A stretch of DNA of 15,463 nucleotides. Origin: Lachnospiraceae bacterium (lineage in GTDB: Bacteria > Bacillota_A > Clostridia > Lachnospirales > Lachnospiraceae). Below are positions 7,283-14,882 of the stretch, one piece after another; within the stretch, counting starts at the first letter, position 1, and every line of letters begins with the position of its first letter. The position numbers and the translations under genes are program-made. The stretch is taken from the NCBI GenBank assembly GCA_024683935.1, contig JAIKXV010000070.1, positions 1-15,463 on the forward strand. Direction: 5' to 3'. The notes below the pieces were generated by a model, which saw nothing but the letters and a program-made list of their open reading frames with translations, was not told the DNA's origin and made no database searches.

Positions 7283-8362
7283 TTAATTCGCCTTCTCAAA
7301 ATCTTCCATAAACTGCACGAGCTTCGACACGCCCTCTTCAGGCATTGCGTTATAGATGGAAGCCCTCATGCCGCCCACGCTTCTGTGTCCTTTAAGATTC
7401 ACAAATCCTGCCTCCGACGACTCTGCAATGAACTTCTTATTCAGCTCATCATCTCCCGTTACGAAGGGAACGTTCATCAGTGAACGGTATTCCTTTTCAA
7501 CGGTGCCCCTGAACATCTTTGAGCTGTCTAAGTAGTCATAGAGGATCTTTGCCTTCTTCTCGTTCTTTTCCTTCATTGCGGCGAGTCCGCCCTGTTTTTT
7601 CAGCCACTTGAACACCAGACCGCAGGTGTAGATGGTGTAGCAGGGAGGGGTATTGAATAAAGATCCCGCATCCGCCTGGGTCTTGTACTTTAATAAGGTG
7701 GGTGTTCCGGGAAGGGTGTCATCGGTAATGAGGTCATCCCTGATAACCACTATGCACATTCCGGCAGGTCCCACATTCTTCTGCACTCCGCCGTAAAGCA
7801 CCGCATACTTTGTGATGTCGTGGGGCTCGGATAAGAACATGGATGAAACATCGGATATCAGATCCACGCCCTTGGTATTCGGAAGCTCCTTGTACCTGGT
7901 GCCGTAGATCGTATTATTCTGGCAGATATAGACATAGTCCATGTCATCGGTTATCGGAAGATCGGAAACATCGGGGATGTAGCTAAAAGTCTTATCCGCA
8001 GAAGATGCAAGGGCAACAGCGTCACCGTATCTCTTTGCCTCTTCACAGGCCTTCTTTGCCCACTGTCCGGTGATAATGTATCCAGCTTTCCTGTTTTTCA
8101 TTAGGTTCATCGGAATAGCGGAGAACTGGGTCCAGGCACCGCCCTGAAGGAAAAGCACCTTGTAATTATCGGGTATTCCCACCAGTTCCCTGAAATCTTT
8201 TTCAGCTGTATTAATTATCTCTTCAAAAACCTTTGAGCGGTGGCTCATTTCCATTACGGACTGTCCGGAACCATGGTAGTCCAGCATTTCCTCCGCACAT
8301 GTCTTTAAAACCTCCTCCGGCATCATAGCCGGTCCCGCCGAAAAGTTGTACACTCTGCTCAC
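7283..8362 (-). CDS. serC: phosphoserine aminotransferase
   Basis: SerC converts 3-phosphohydroxypyruvate and glutamate to O-phosphoserine and 2-oxoglutarate using pyridoxal phosphate. The 359-residue product starts MSRVYNFSAGPAMMPEEVL, as the family does, and has FLQGGAWTQF (PLP phosphate region; many homologs have Ser or Thr where this has Trp), ISDVSSMFLSEP with D171, and the Schiff-base Lys in YGGVQKNVGPAGM (K195). The start is GTG, chosen because AAGGAGAG lies about nine bases upstream and the protein begins as its homologs do. It is upstream of serA in transcription order, so the two first serine enzymes are co-expressed. No serB-type phosphatase gene is in the window. Confidence 0.95.
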   Translation of the reverse strand: MSRVYNFSAGPAMMPEEVLKTCAEEMLDYHGSGQSVMEMSHRSKVFEEIINTAEKDFRELVGIPDNYKVLFLQGGAWTQFSAIPMNLMKNRKAGYIITGQWAKKACEEAKRYGDAVALASSADKTFSYIPDVSDLPITDDMDYVYICQNNTIYGTRYKELPNTKGVDLISDVSSMFLSEPHDITKYAVLYGGVQKNVGPAGMCIVVIRDDLITDDTLPGTPTLLKYKTQADAGSLFNTPPCYTIYTCGLVFKWLKKQGGLAAMKEKNEKKAKILYDYLDSSKMFRGTVEKEYRSLMNVPFVTGDDELNKKFIAESSEAGFVNLKGHRSVGGMRASIYNAMPEEGVSKLVQFMEDFEKAN

Positions 8363-8406
8363 TTTCTTACTCTCCTTTCAACACCATTTTTTTACTACAG
8401 GTCACT

Positions 8407-8492
8407 CACGAGGAGCCGAATGCCAAAATGCCTGTTCTCTCATACGTAACTTGCGGTTCCGCAAGTTACTACAGGTCACTTTCATCGAACAC
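8407..8492 (-). repeat. 86-bp direct repeat, copy A (with duplicate of the ilvB 3' end)
   Basis: This copy is identical to 8564-8649 at 84 of 86 positions (differences at 8435/8592 and 8487/8644), with an offset of 157 bases. On the minus strand it starts with codons for VFDESDL and TAG, exactly the end of ilvB, then a perfect hairpin (8446-8469: GTAACTTGCG, GAAC loop, CGCAAGTTAC) and an unstructured linker. The extra VFDESDL-TAG is preceded by ATGGCC, giving a nine-codon frame at 8469-8498. A third, 15-base copy of its core lies at 8392-8406. Confidence 0.9.
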
Positions 8493-8496
8493 GGCC

Positions 8497-8529
8497 ATCT
8501 ATTCAGAGCCCTTCTGGCTCTTCATAGAT
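8497..8529 (-). repeat. symmetric hairpin in the spacer between the repeat copies
   Basis: ATCTAT (8497-8502) and AGAGCC (8505-8510) pair with GGCTCT (8516-8521) and ATAGAT (8524-8529), leaving a matched TC/TC internal loop and a five-base loop. The symmetry is complete over 33 bases. No T-run follows on the transcribed strand. Confidence 0.6.
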
Positions 8530-8534
8530 ATCCC

Positions 8535-8580
8535 GCATTCGGCTCATTTAAATTCGTGCTTCGCACGAGGAGCCGAATGC
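8535..8580 (-). repeat. nested hairpin joining spacer and repeat copy B
   Basis: The outer arms GCATTCGGCTC (8535-8545) and GAGCCGAATGC (8570-8580) are perfectly complementary over 11 bp. Inside them CGTGC (8555-8559) and GCACG (8563-8567) form a second stem, which on the transcribed strand is CGTGC-GAA-GCACG. The right arm also occurs in copy A (8413-8423), so alternative pairings are possible. Confidence 0.65.
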
Positions 8581-8649
8581 CAAAATGCCTGCTCTCTCAT
8601 ACGTAACTTGCGGTTCCGCAAGTTACTACAGGTCACTTTCATCAAACAC
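8564..8649 (-). repeat. 86-bp direct repeat, copy B (overlaps the ilvB 3' end)
   Basis: The right-hand copy of the repeat contains the last seven codons and the TAG of ilvB itself (8626-8649) and, straight after the stop, the perfect hairpin at 8603-8626. The tandem stop TAGTAA leads into that stem. The linker after the stem (GTATGAGAGAGCAGGCATTT) has no T-run, so the hairpin is not a classical intrinsic terminator and read-through to serC is plausible. Confidence 0.9.
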
Positions 8650-10293
8650 TTCAGATATCGGTTTTCCCGGGGGGACCATCGGGTATACGCTGTCATCCTT
8701 CTCAATGACGCAGTCGATGACAACCGGTCCTTCCGTCTCTATAGCCTTCTTTAATACCTTCTCAACCTCGGACTTCTTTGTGATCCTGAATGCGGTGCAG
8801 CCGAGGCCCTCCGCAACCTTCACATAATCCACCTTGTCCGTAAGGACGGTCTGGGAATATCTCTTTCCGTAAAACAGTGTCTGCCACTGGCGGACCATTC
8901 CGAGAACAGAATTGTTTATTATGATATCGATAACCTTTATATCATTGCGGCTAAGGGTGGCAAGCTCATTCATGTTCATACGGAAGCAGCCGTCACCTCC
9001 GATATTTACAACGGTTTTACCGGGGCAGCCAACCTTCGCTCCCATGGCGGCTCCTAAGCCGTAGCCCATCGTGCCGAGGCCTCCGCTGGTAATGAACTGC
9101 CTCGGATACCTGTAACGGTAGTACTGGGCGGCCCACATCTGATGCTGACCCACATCGGTAACGATGACCGCATCGGACTTCGTCAGTTTATCAAGAGTCT
9201 CTATCACATAGGGACAGGTCAGCTTGGAAGTATCATAGCTTAGCGGATACTTTTCCTTCAGATCCGTGATATGGCCGATCCACTCCTTATGCTCAGCCTT
9301 ATCCACCAGGGGGATAAGCTCAGTCAGTATGTCCTTTAAGTCCCCGACCACGCTGGCGTCCGTGCGGATATTCTTATTGATCTCCGCAAGATCCATATCT
9401 ATATGTATTATCTTTGCATTTTTCGCAAATTTCTTCGCGTTCCCCGTAACCCTGTCGGAAAATCTCGCACCGAGGGCGATCAGACAGTCACATTCACTGA
9501 CTCCCTTATCGCTTGCCTTCGTGCCATGCATGCCGATCATTCCGGTGTACAGGGGATCCGTATTGTCAAAGGCACCCTTCCCCATAAGGGTATCGCAGAC
9601 CGGAGCGTTGATCCTGTATGCAAATTCTTTCACCTCTTCGTGGGCACCGCTTAATACCGCGCCGCCGCCCACATAGATAAAGGGTTTCTTTGACTGGTTA
9701 ATGAGCTTTGCGGCAACCTTCAGATCCTCCTCCGTATAGCGGTTAAAATCCTTTAAGGCTCTGGGCTCTTCCCTTTTATACTCATACTTTGCAGCTGTCA
9801 CATCCTTTGTGACATCCACGAGCACCGGACCCGGACGGCCGCATTTCGCTATACGGAAAGCCCTGCGGAGCTTTGTCGCAAGGTTCTTTATATCCTTTAC
9901 TATGTAATTATGCTTTGTCACAGGCATCGTGATACCCGCGATATCCACCTCCTGGAAGGAATCCTTTCCGAGGAGCGGCAGATTCACGTTACAGGTGATC
10001 GCAACCATGGGAACCGAATCCATGAATGCGGTAGCAATACCTGTCACCAAATTTGTGGCGCCGGGGCCGCTGGTAGCCATACAGACGCCTACCCTGCCGG
10101 TAGCCCTGGCATAGCCGTCAGCTGCATGGCTCGCGCCCTGCTCATGGCTGGTAAGTATATGCCTGATCTCATCCGAGTGCTTGTAAAGAGCGTCATAAAC
10201 ATTCAGGATAGATCCTCCGGGATATCCGAAGACCGTATCCACTCCCTGCTCTTTCAGCACTTCAATTATTATTTCAGCACCTGTTAACTGCAT
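8626..10293 (-). CDS. ilvB: acetolactate synthase, large (catalytic) subunit
   Basis: This ThDP- and FAD-dependent enzyme condenses two pyruvates to acetolactate, or pyruvate and 2-oxobutyrate to acetohydroxybutyrate, the first common step of valine, leucine and isoleucine synthesis. The 555-residue product shows the ThDP-activating Glu in SHEQGASHAADGYARATGR (E51), the FAD-domain segment IALGARFSDRVTGN, and the ThDP/Mg motif from GDG (433-435) to NN (460-461). AGAGGA lies five bases before the ATG. No ilvN gene for the regulatory small subunit is in the window, so it must lie elsewhere if present. The last seven residues, VFDESDL, are encoded inside a duplicated 86-bp repeat, so the C-terminal tail may be repeat-derived. 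The gene lies 48 bases after ilvD. Confidence 0.95.
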   Translation of the reverse strand: MQLTGAEIIIEVLKEQGVDTVFGYPGGSILNVYDALYKHSDEIRHILTSHEQGASHAADGYARATGRVGVCMATSGPGATNLVTGIATAFMDSVPMVAITCNVNLPLLGKDSFQEVDIAGITMPVTKHNYIVKDIKNLATKLRRAFRIAKCGRPGPVLVDVTKDVTAAKYEYKREEPRALKDFNRYTEEDLKVAAKLINQSKKPFIYVGGGAVLSGAHEEVKEFAYRINAPVCDTLMGKGAFDNTDPLYTGMIGMHGTKASDKGVSECDCLIALGARFSDRVTGNAKKFAKNAKIIHIDMDLAEINKNIRTDASVVGDLKDILTELIPLVDKAEHKEWIGHITDLKEKYPLSYDTSKLTCPYVIETLDKLTKSDAVIVTDVGQHQMWAAQYYRYRYPRQFITSGGLGTMGYGLGAAMGAKVGCPGKTVVNIGGDGCFRMNMNELATLSRNDIKVIDIIINNSVLGMVRQWQTLFYGKRYSQTVLTDKVDYVKVAEGLGCTAFRITKKSEVEKVLKKAIETEGPVVIDCVIEKDDSVYPMVPPGKPISEVFDESDL

Positions 10294-10319
10294 AAAATCC
10301 TCTTAAAATAGCCTGCACC

Positions 10320-10347
10320 CTGTGATCCCGCGTTAAACAGATCACAG
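10320..10347 (-). repeat. hairpin spanning the ilvD stop codon
   Basis: CTGTGATC (10320-10327) and GATCACAG (10340-10347) form a perfect 8-bp stem with a 12-base loop. The arm on the right overlaps the last codon and TGA of ilvD. No T-run follows, so it is more likely an mRNA-processing or stability element between ilvD and ilvB than a terminator. Confidence 0.5.
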
Positions 10348-12003
10348 TTCGAGTACAGCGCCCCTGTTTCCGCTGGTAACGAGCTTCTGGTATCTCTGAA
10401 GATAACCCGTATTTACCTTCGGGGGCTTCGGTGTCCACTTCTTCTTCCTTTCGGCGAGCTCCTCATCCGAAAGATCCACATTGAGTGAATTATTGGGAAT
10501 ATCGATCTTTATTATATCCCCTTCCTCAATAAGGGCAATAGGTCCGCCCACGGCAGCTTCCGGTGAAACATGGCCGATGGAGGCTCCCCTTGATGCGCCG
10601 GAGAATCTTCCGTCCGTAATAAGAGCCACGCTGGATCCGAGACCCATTCCGGCAATGGCGGAGGTGGGATTCAGCATTTCCCTCATTCCGGGGCCGCCCT
10701 TAGGTCCCTCGTAGCGGATAACCACCACGTCTCCCGCATTGATCTTTCCGCCGAGGATCGCCTCGATGGCGTCTTCTTCGGAATCGAATACGCGGGCCGG
10801 TCCCTCATGAACCATCATTTCCGGTACCACTGCGGAACGCTTTACTATGCCTGTGTCGGGTGCGATATTGCCCTTCAGCACGGCAATTCCACCCTCCTGC
10901 ATGTAGGGATTGTCTATGGGCCTAATGGTTTCAGGATCCATGTTCCCAGCGTCTTTTATATTTTCCTTTACAGTATGACCTGTAACAGTCATGCAGTCCT
11001 CGTTTAAGAGCCCCTTCTTTGAAAGCTCGTTCATAACCGCATATACGCCGCCGGCCTCATTCAGGTCTTCCATATAGGTGTGGCCTGCAGGAGCGAGGTG
11101 GCAGAGGTTAGGAGTCTTTGCCGAAACCTGGTTTGCAACCTCCATATCCAGCTTTATCCCGCACTCATGGGCGATGGCGGGAAGATGCAGCATGGTATTC
11201 GTGGAGCAGCCGAGCGCCATATCCACGGTCATTGCGTTCATGAAAGCCTTCTCTGTCATGATATCCCTGGGACAGATATTCTTTTCATACATCTCCATTA
11301 CCTTGTAGCCCGCGGTCTTTGCAAGACGGAGTCTTTCGGAATAAACCGCCGGGATGGTTCCGTTTCCTCTTAATCCCATTCCGATCGCTTCCGTAAGGCA
11401 GTTCATGGAATTTGCGGTATACATTCCGGAGCAGGAACCGCAGGTAGGGCACACATGCTCGTCAAAGTAATTCAGTTCTTCTTCATCTATCTTTCCCGCA
11501 GCCTTCTCACCCACGGCTTCAAACATGGATGAAAGGGAGCGCTTCTTTCCGTGTACGTGTCCTGCCAGCATGGGACCTCCGGAAACGAAAACCGTAGGGA
11601 TATTTACCCTTGCCGCTGCCATCAAAAGACCCGGCACGTTTTTATCACAGTTCGGAACCATTACCAGGGCGTCAAACTGATGGGCGAGAGCCATGCACTC
11701 TGTGGAATCGGCGATCAGGTCCCTCGTTACAAGGGAGTATTTCATGCCGATATGTCCCATAGCGATACCGTCGCAGACCGCGATAGCGGGGAAAACCACC
11801 GGCATTCCGCCGGCTTCCGCTACTCCGAGCTTCACGGCCTCAACTATCTTATCAATATTCATATGCCCGGGAACGATCTCGTTATATGAGCTGACGATAC
11901 CCACCATGGGCTTTTTCATTTCTTCCCTGGTAAAACCTAAAGCATTGAAAAGACTTCTTGCGGGCGCTGCCTGGTCACCCTTTTTCACGTTATCACTGCG
12001 CAT
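10342..12003 (-). CDS. ilvD: dihydroxy-acid dehydratase
   Basis: IlvD dehydrates 2,3-dihydroxy-isovalerate and -methylvalerate to the 2-keto acids that precede valine/leucine and isoleucine. The 553-residue product has PNCDKNVPG (C119) and [17 protein letters not shown] (C185, C188, C191) for the Fe-S cluster, and [19 protein letters not shown] with the active-site Ser near the C-terminus. In the early NEIVPGHM segment it has no Cys, where the oxygen-stable [2Fe-2S] class has one. This points to the oxygen-sensitive [4Fe-4S] class typical of anaerobes and E. coli (inference). GGAG lies nine bases before the ATG. The 98-base gap from leuB is AT-rich, and I see no convincing promoter in it, so co-transcription with leuB is likely. 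Confidence 0.96.
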   Translation of the reverse strand: MRSDNVKKGDQAAPARSLFNALGFTREEMKKPMVGIVSSYNEIVPGHMNIDKIVEAVKLGVAEAGGMPVVFPAIAVCDGIAMGHIGMKYSLVTRDLIADSTECMALAHQFDALVMVPNCDKNVPGLLMAAARVNIPTVFVSGGPMLAGHVHGKKRSLSSMFEAVGEKAAGKIDEEELNYFDEHVCPTCGSCSGMYTANSMNCLTEAIGMGLRGNGTIPAVYSERLRLAKTAGYKVMEMYEKNICPRDIMTEKAFMNAMTVDMALGCSTNTMLHLPAIAHECGIKLDMEVANQVSAKTPNLCHLAPAGHTYMEDLNEAGGVYAVMNELSKKGLLNEDCMTVTGHTVKENIKDAGNMDPETIRPIDNPYMQEGGIAVLKGNIAPDTGIVKRSAVVPEMMVHEGPARVFDSEEDAIEAILGGKINAGDVVVIRYEGPKGGPGMREMLNPTSAIAGMGLGSSVALITDGRFSGASRGASIGHVSPEAAVGGPIALIEEGDIIKIDIPNNSLNVDLSDEELAERKKKWTPKPPKVNTGYLQRYQKLVTSGNRGAVLEL

Positions 12004-12101
12004 ACACTGTTTCTCCTTATCTTAGTACAGCCTGAATCATCATTAGATTAAGTTGCAAAAAACCGAATCACTGTTTTGATAATTTTTTAATCTGTAAAAC
12101 C

Positions 12102-13181
12102 TCAGATTTCATCACAGATCGCATCGCCCATCTCCGAGGTACTTACCTTTCTGCAGCCCTCAGAGTAAATGTCGCCTGTGCGGATACCCTTTGACAGTAC
12201 CTTCTGCACCGCCGAATCCACGGCATCCGCTTCCTCATTCATATTAAATGAGTACCTCAGCATCATTGAAGCGGAAAGGATAGTGGCAATGGGATTCGCA
12301 ATGTTCTTTCCCGCGATATCCGGTGCGGATCCGCCGCTTGGCTCATAGAGTCCGAAGGATGTCTCATTAAGGGATGCGCTGGGAAGCATTCCGATGGATC
12401 CCGTGATCTCCGCGGCTTCGTCGGAAAGGATGTCACCGAACATATTCTCGGTTAAGAGCACGTCGAACTGTCCCGGATCCTTAACGAGCTGCATAGCGGC
12501 GTTATCCACCAGCATATGGGAAAGCTCTATATCCGGATATGACGCCGCAACCTCTTCGGTCACTGCCCTCCAGAGCCTTGAAGAATCAAGGACATTTGCC
12601 TTATCGACGCTTATAACCTTCTTACGGCGTTTGCCTGCCACCTCGAAGGCCTTAACGGCGATCCTTCTGATCTCATCCTCGTTGTAGCTTAAGGTGTCAA
12701 CCGCGGTTTTAACGCCGTTCACATCCCTGGTATATCTCTCACCGAAATAAAGTCCTCCGGTAAGCTCTCTCATGATCAGCATGTCAAAGCCCTTTTCCGC
12801 GATATCCTGTCTCAGGGGGCAGGCGGATGAAAGCTCCTTATAGAGCTTCGAGGGTCTTAAGTTTGCAAATAAGCCCAGGGATTTCCTGAGTTTAAGAAGT
12901 CCGGCCTCCGGCCTTTTATCCGGCGGAAGCTTGTACCAGGGTGATGTCGAAGTGTTTCCCCCGATGGAACCCATAAGCACCGCATCTGATGATTTAGCGG
13001 CCTCTATGGCTTCATCCGTAAGCGGATCCCCGCAGGCATCAATGGAGCAGCCGCCCATCAGGATATCCGTATATTGAATTTCATGACCGTATTTTGACCC
13101 GATATGGTCCAGAACCTTTTTTGCTTCGTTGACGATCTCGGGGCCTATGCCGTCACCCCGGATAAGACCTATTTTTAACAA
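12102..13181 (-). CDS. leuB: 3-isopropylmalate dehydrogenase
   Basis: LeuB oxidises and decarboxylates 3-isopropylmalate with NAD in leucine synthesis. Motifs are GLIRGDGIGPEI at the N-terminus, MRELTGGLYFGER, SVDKANVL, the metal-binding NMFGDILSDEAA, and GGSAPDIAGKNIANP. I prefer the TTG at 13179-13181. It gives MLKIGLIRGDGIGPE and 359 residues, the family size, and has GGGGGTGA about five bases upstream. Upstream in-frame ATG (13223) and TTG (13238) codons would add residues not seen in the family and lie inside a terminator hairpin. It is the first gene of the amino-acid block. No leuA, leuC or leuD is present here. Confidence 0.93.
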   Translation of the reverse strand: MLKIGLIRGDGIGPEIVNEAKKVLDHIGSKYGHEIQYTDILMGGCSIDACGDPLTDEAIEAAKSSDAVLMGSIGGNTSTSPWYKLPPDKRPEAGLLKLRKSLGLFANLRPSKLYKELSSACPLRQDIAEKGFDMLIMRELTGGLYFGERYTRDVNGVKTAVDTLSYNEDEIRRIAVKAFEVAGKRRKKVISVDKANVLDSSRLWRAVTEEVAASYPDIELSHMLVDNAAMQLVKDPGQFDVLLTENMFGDILSDEAAEITGSIGMLPSASLNETSFGLYEPSGGSAPDIAGKNIANPIATILSASMMLRYSFNMNEEADAVDSAVQKVLSKGIRTGDIYSEGCRKVSTSEMGDAICDEI

Positions 13182-13207
13182 TATAATCACCCCCGGCAGG
13201 TATTTTA

Positions 13208-13233
13208 TAAAAAGGACGTGCATGGCACGCCCC
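13208..13233 (-). terminator. intrinsic terminator between yajC and leuB, possible attenuator
   Basis: On the minus strand GGGGCGTGC, a three-base CAT loop, and GCACGTCCT form a 9-bp stem with two G-U pairs, followed at once by TTTTAT. This is a good Rho-independent terminator. It lies about 55 bases after the yajC stop and ends about 27 bases before the leuB TTG, leaving no room for a downstream promoter. Either leuB depends on read-through or regulated antitermination, or its promoter overlaps the hairpin. Confidence 0.75.
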
Positions 13234-13287
13234 AACAACAGCGTCTTTTAATTCACGGCTTTGGAAACGCCGCATCTAACCGTATGA

Positions 13288-13620
13288 TCACTCGGCAGAG
13301 GAAGAATTACCTGACTTCTCTATCTCTGTGATAGCCGACTTCTTCATGGGAATACGGCAGTTCTTGTTGCTTCCGAACTCAACTATTACCATGTCATCGG
13401 AAATGTCGATCACCATACCGTAGAAACCGCTGGTGGTAACCACATAATCGCCCACTTCCATGGCGTCGATCATTGCCTTGACCCTTTCCTGTTCCTTCTT
13501 CTGGGGACGGATGGACACGAAATAAAAGAATCCGATAATGGCTACGATATAGAGTACCATTACTCCCATGCCGCCAAAACCCGATGTTAAACCTGACTCC
13601 GTTAATAAAATCTCTGACAT
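13288..13620 (-). CDS. yajC: YajC, preprotein translocase accessory subunit
   Basis: This 110-residue protein has one N-terminal membrane helix (about 17-36, MGVMVLYIVAIIGFFYFVSI) followed at once by the YajC signature RPQKKEQE. A small soluble domain follows (VGDYVVTTSGFYGMVIDI, then VEFGSNKNCRIPMKKSAI). YajC associates with SecDF beside SecYEG in the membrane. The tgt-yajC order is the conserved one known from E. coli (queA-tgt-yajC-secD-secF), but here secD and secF do not follow; leuB does. AAGGAG lies nine bases before the ATG, and a clear promoter is upstream. The acidic, Ser-rich end (KSGNSSSAE) is poorly conserved in the family. Confidence 0.95.
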   Translation of the reverse strand: MSEILLTESGLTSGFGGMGVMVLYIVAIIGFFYFVSIRPQKKEQERVKAMIDAMEVGDYVVTTSGFYGMVIDISDDMVIVEFGSNKNCRIPMKKSAITEIEKSGNSSSAE

Positions 13621-13710
13621 TAATCAATTCTCCTTTTCGTTGTTTCGTAAAATATAAGCCATAGATCGTTGAATTCTGAACATATTTCTTAATTTTGCGT
13701 TCAGTAAGTC

Positions 13711-13739
13711 ATAATACAAAAAATAAGTGAATTTATCAA
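13711..13739 (-). promoter_or_regulatory. sigma-A-type promoter for yajC
   Basis: On the minus strand TTGATA (13734-13739) and TATTAT (13711-13716) are separated by exactly 17 bases in an AT-rich gap. Each box differs from consensus at one position. Transcription would start near 13704, giving a leader of about 85 bases before yajC. Confidence 0.75.
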
Positions 13740-13754
13740 GTTTTGATCATAAGA

Positions 13755-14882
13755 TCATTTCATCTCATAGCCTGAGATAAAATCCTTCCTGAATTCCTCA
13801 AAGCGCTCTTCCTCAATGGCAGTCCTTATCTCCTCCATCAGATTATTGTAAAAATAGAGATTATGCATCACCGCAAGGCGGAGCCCCAGCATTTCCCCTG
13901 CTTTCAGAAGGTGCCTTATATAAGCCCTGCTGTGGTTTTGGCAGACCGGACATTGGCAGCCCTCCTCTATCGGACGGAGATCCTCTTCAAAGGCCGCGTT
14001 CATCAGGTTAAGCTTCCCCTTATGGGTATATACATGACCGTGCCGTCCGTTTCTCGTCGGGTACACACAGTCAAAGAAATCAACGCCTCTGTACACGCCT
14101 TCCACAATATTCACCGGCGTTCCGACCCCCATCAGGTAGGTGGGCTTATTGTCCGGGAGATGGGGAACCGTCACATCCAGGATATGGTACATTTCCTCAT
14201 GGGTTTCCCCCACCGCGAGGCCGCCTATCGCATAGCCGTCCAGATTCATTTCAGCTATCTCCTGGGCCTGGGCTATCCTGATGTCGTCATATACCGCGCC
14301 CTGATTGATACCGAAGAGAAGCTGCGAGGGGTTGATGGTGTCCGGCAGGCTGTTAAGCCTCTCCATCTCATCCCGGCAGCGCCTGAGCCATCTCGTGGTA
14401 CGCTCCACCGAAGGGATCACATAGTCCCTTTCCGCCTTTGCATTGGGGCATTCATCAAAGGCCATTGCTATCGTGGAACCGAGGTTTGACTGGATCCGTA
14501 TCGATTCCTCCGGTCCCATGAAGATCTTATGCCCGTCAATATGGGATCTGAAGGTGACTCCCTCTTCCTTTATCTTCCTTAAAGTTGCCAGGGAGAAAAC
14601 CTGAAAGCCGCCGGAATCCGTAAGGATCGGTCCGTCCCAGTTCATGAATTTATGGAGTCCTCCCAGGCGCCGTATCCTCTCGTCTCCGGTTCTCACATGG
14701 AGGTGATAGGTGTTGCAGAGCTCCACCTGGGTCTTTAGATTTTTAAGGTCCGGTGAAGAAACCGCGCCCTTGATGGCGGCAACCGTACCCACATTCATAA
14801 ATACAGGGGTCTCGATGACCCCGTGTACTGTAGTAAGCCTTCCTCTCTTCGCCCTGCCGTCTTTTTTTATAAGTTCGTACAT
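13755..14882 (-). CDS. tgt: tRNA-guanine transglycosylase
   Basis: Tgt exchanges the guanine at position 34 of GUN-anticodon tRNAs for preQ1, or queuine in some bacteria, on the way to queuosine. The 375-residue product has the active-site Asp in DSGGFQVFS (D89), the second Asp in DCVYPTRNGRHG (D271), the substrate segment GGLAVGE of the bacterial type, and a zinc site CQCPVC...H (C309, C311, C314, H340). The CVYPTRNGRHG version replaces the LPTRNARNG form of proteobacteria. The ATG overlaps the stop of the upstream peptidase gene as TAATG, with GGAG about ten bases upstream, so it is translationally coupled. A clear promoter in the downstream gap separates it from yajC. Confidence 0.97.
   Translation of the reverse strand: MYELIKKDGRAKRGRLTTVHGVIETPVFMNVGTVAAIKGAVSSPDLKNLKTQVELCNTYHLHVRTGDERIRRLGGLHKFMNWDGPILTDSGGFQVFSLATLRKIKEEGVTFRSHIDGHKIFMGPEESIRIQSNLGSTIAMAFDECPNAKAERDYVIPSVERTTRWLRRCRDEMERLNSLPDTINPSQLLFGINQGAVYDDIRIAQAQEIAEMNLDGYAIGGLAVGETHEEMYHILDVTVPHLPDNKPTYLMGVGTPVNIVEGVYRGVDFFDCVYPTRNGRHGHVYTHKGKLNLMNAAFEEDLRPIEEGCQCPVCQNHSRAYIRHLLKAGEMLGLRLAVMHNLYFYNNLMEEIRTAIEEERFEEFRKDFISGYEMK

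Noticed and set aside
8407..8649. Possible CRISPR-like or leader repeat array
   Set aside because: Only two long copies plus a fragment, units of 86 bp with coding sequence inside them, and no cas genes in the window.
12004..12101. Promoter for ilvD in the leuB-ilvD gap
   Set aside because: TCTAAT could serve as -10 but the matching -35 has one base of six in agreement; no other pair fits better.
12089..12108. Hairpin AATCTG/CAGATT at the leuB stop as a terminator
   Set aside because: Stem of only six AT-rich pairs, followed on the transcribed strand by A residues rather than T residues.
13182..13238. Longer leuB starting at the ATG at 13223 or TTG at 13238
   Set aside because: Both lie within the terminator hairpin, lack a proper ribosome binding site, and would add residues before the conserved LKIGLIRGDG start.
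13182..13287. T-box or leucine leader peptide before leuB
   Set aside because: The gap is too short for a T-box, the T-box consensus is absent, and the only small frame has a single Leu codon before the terminator.
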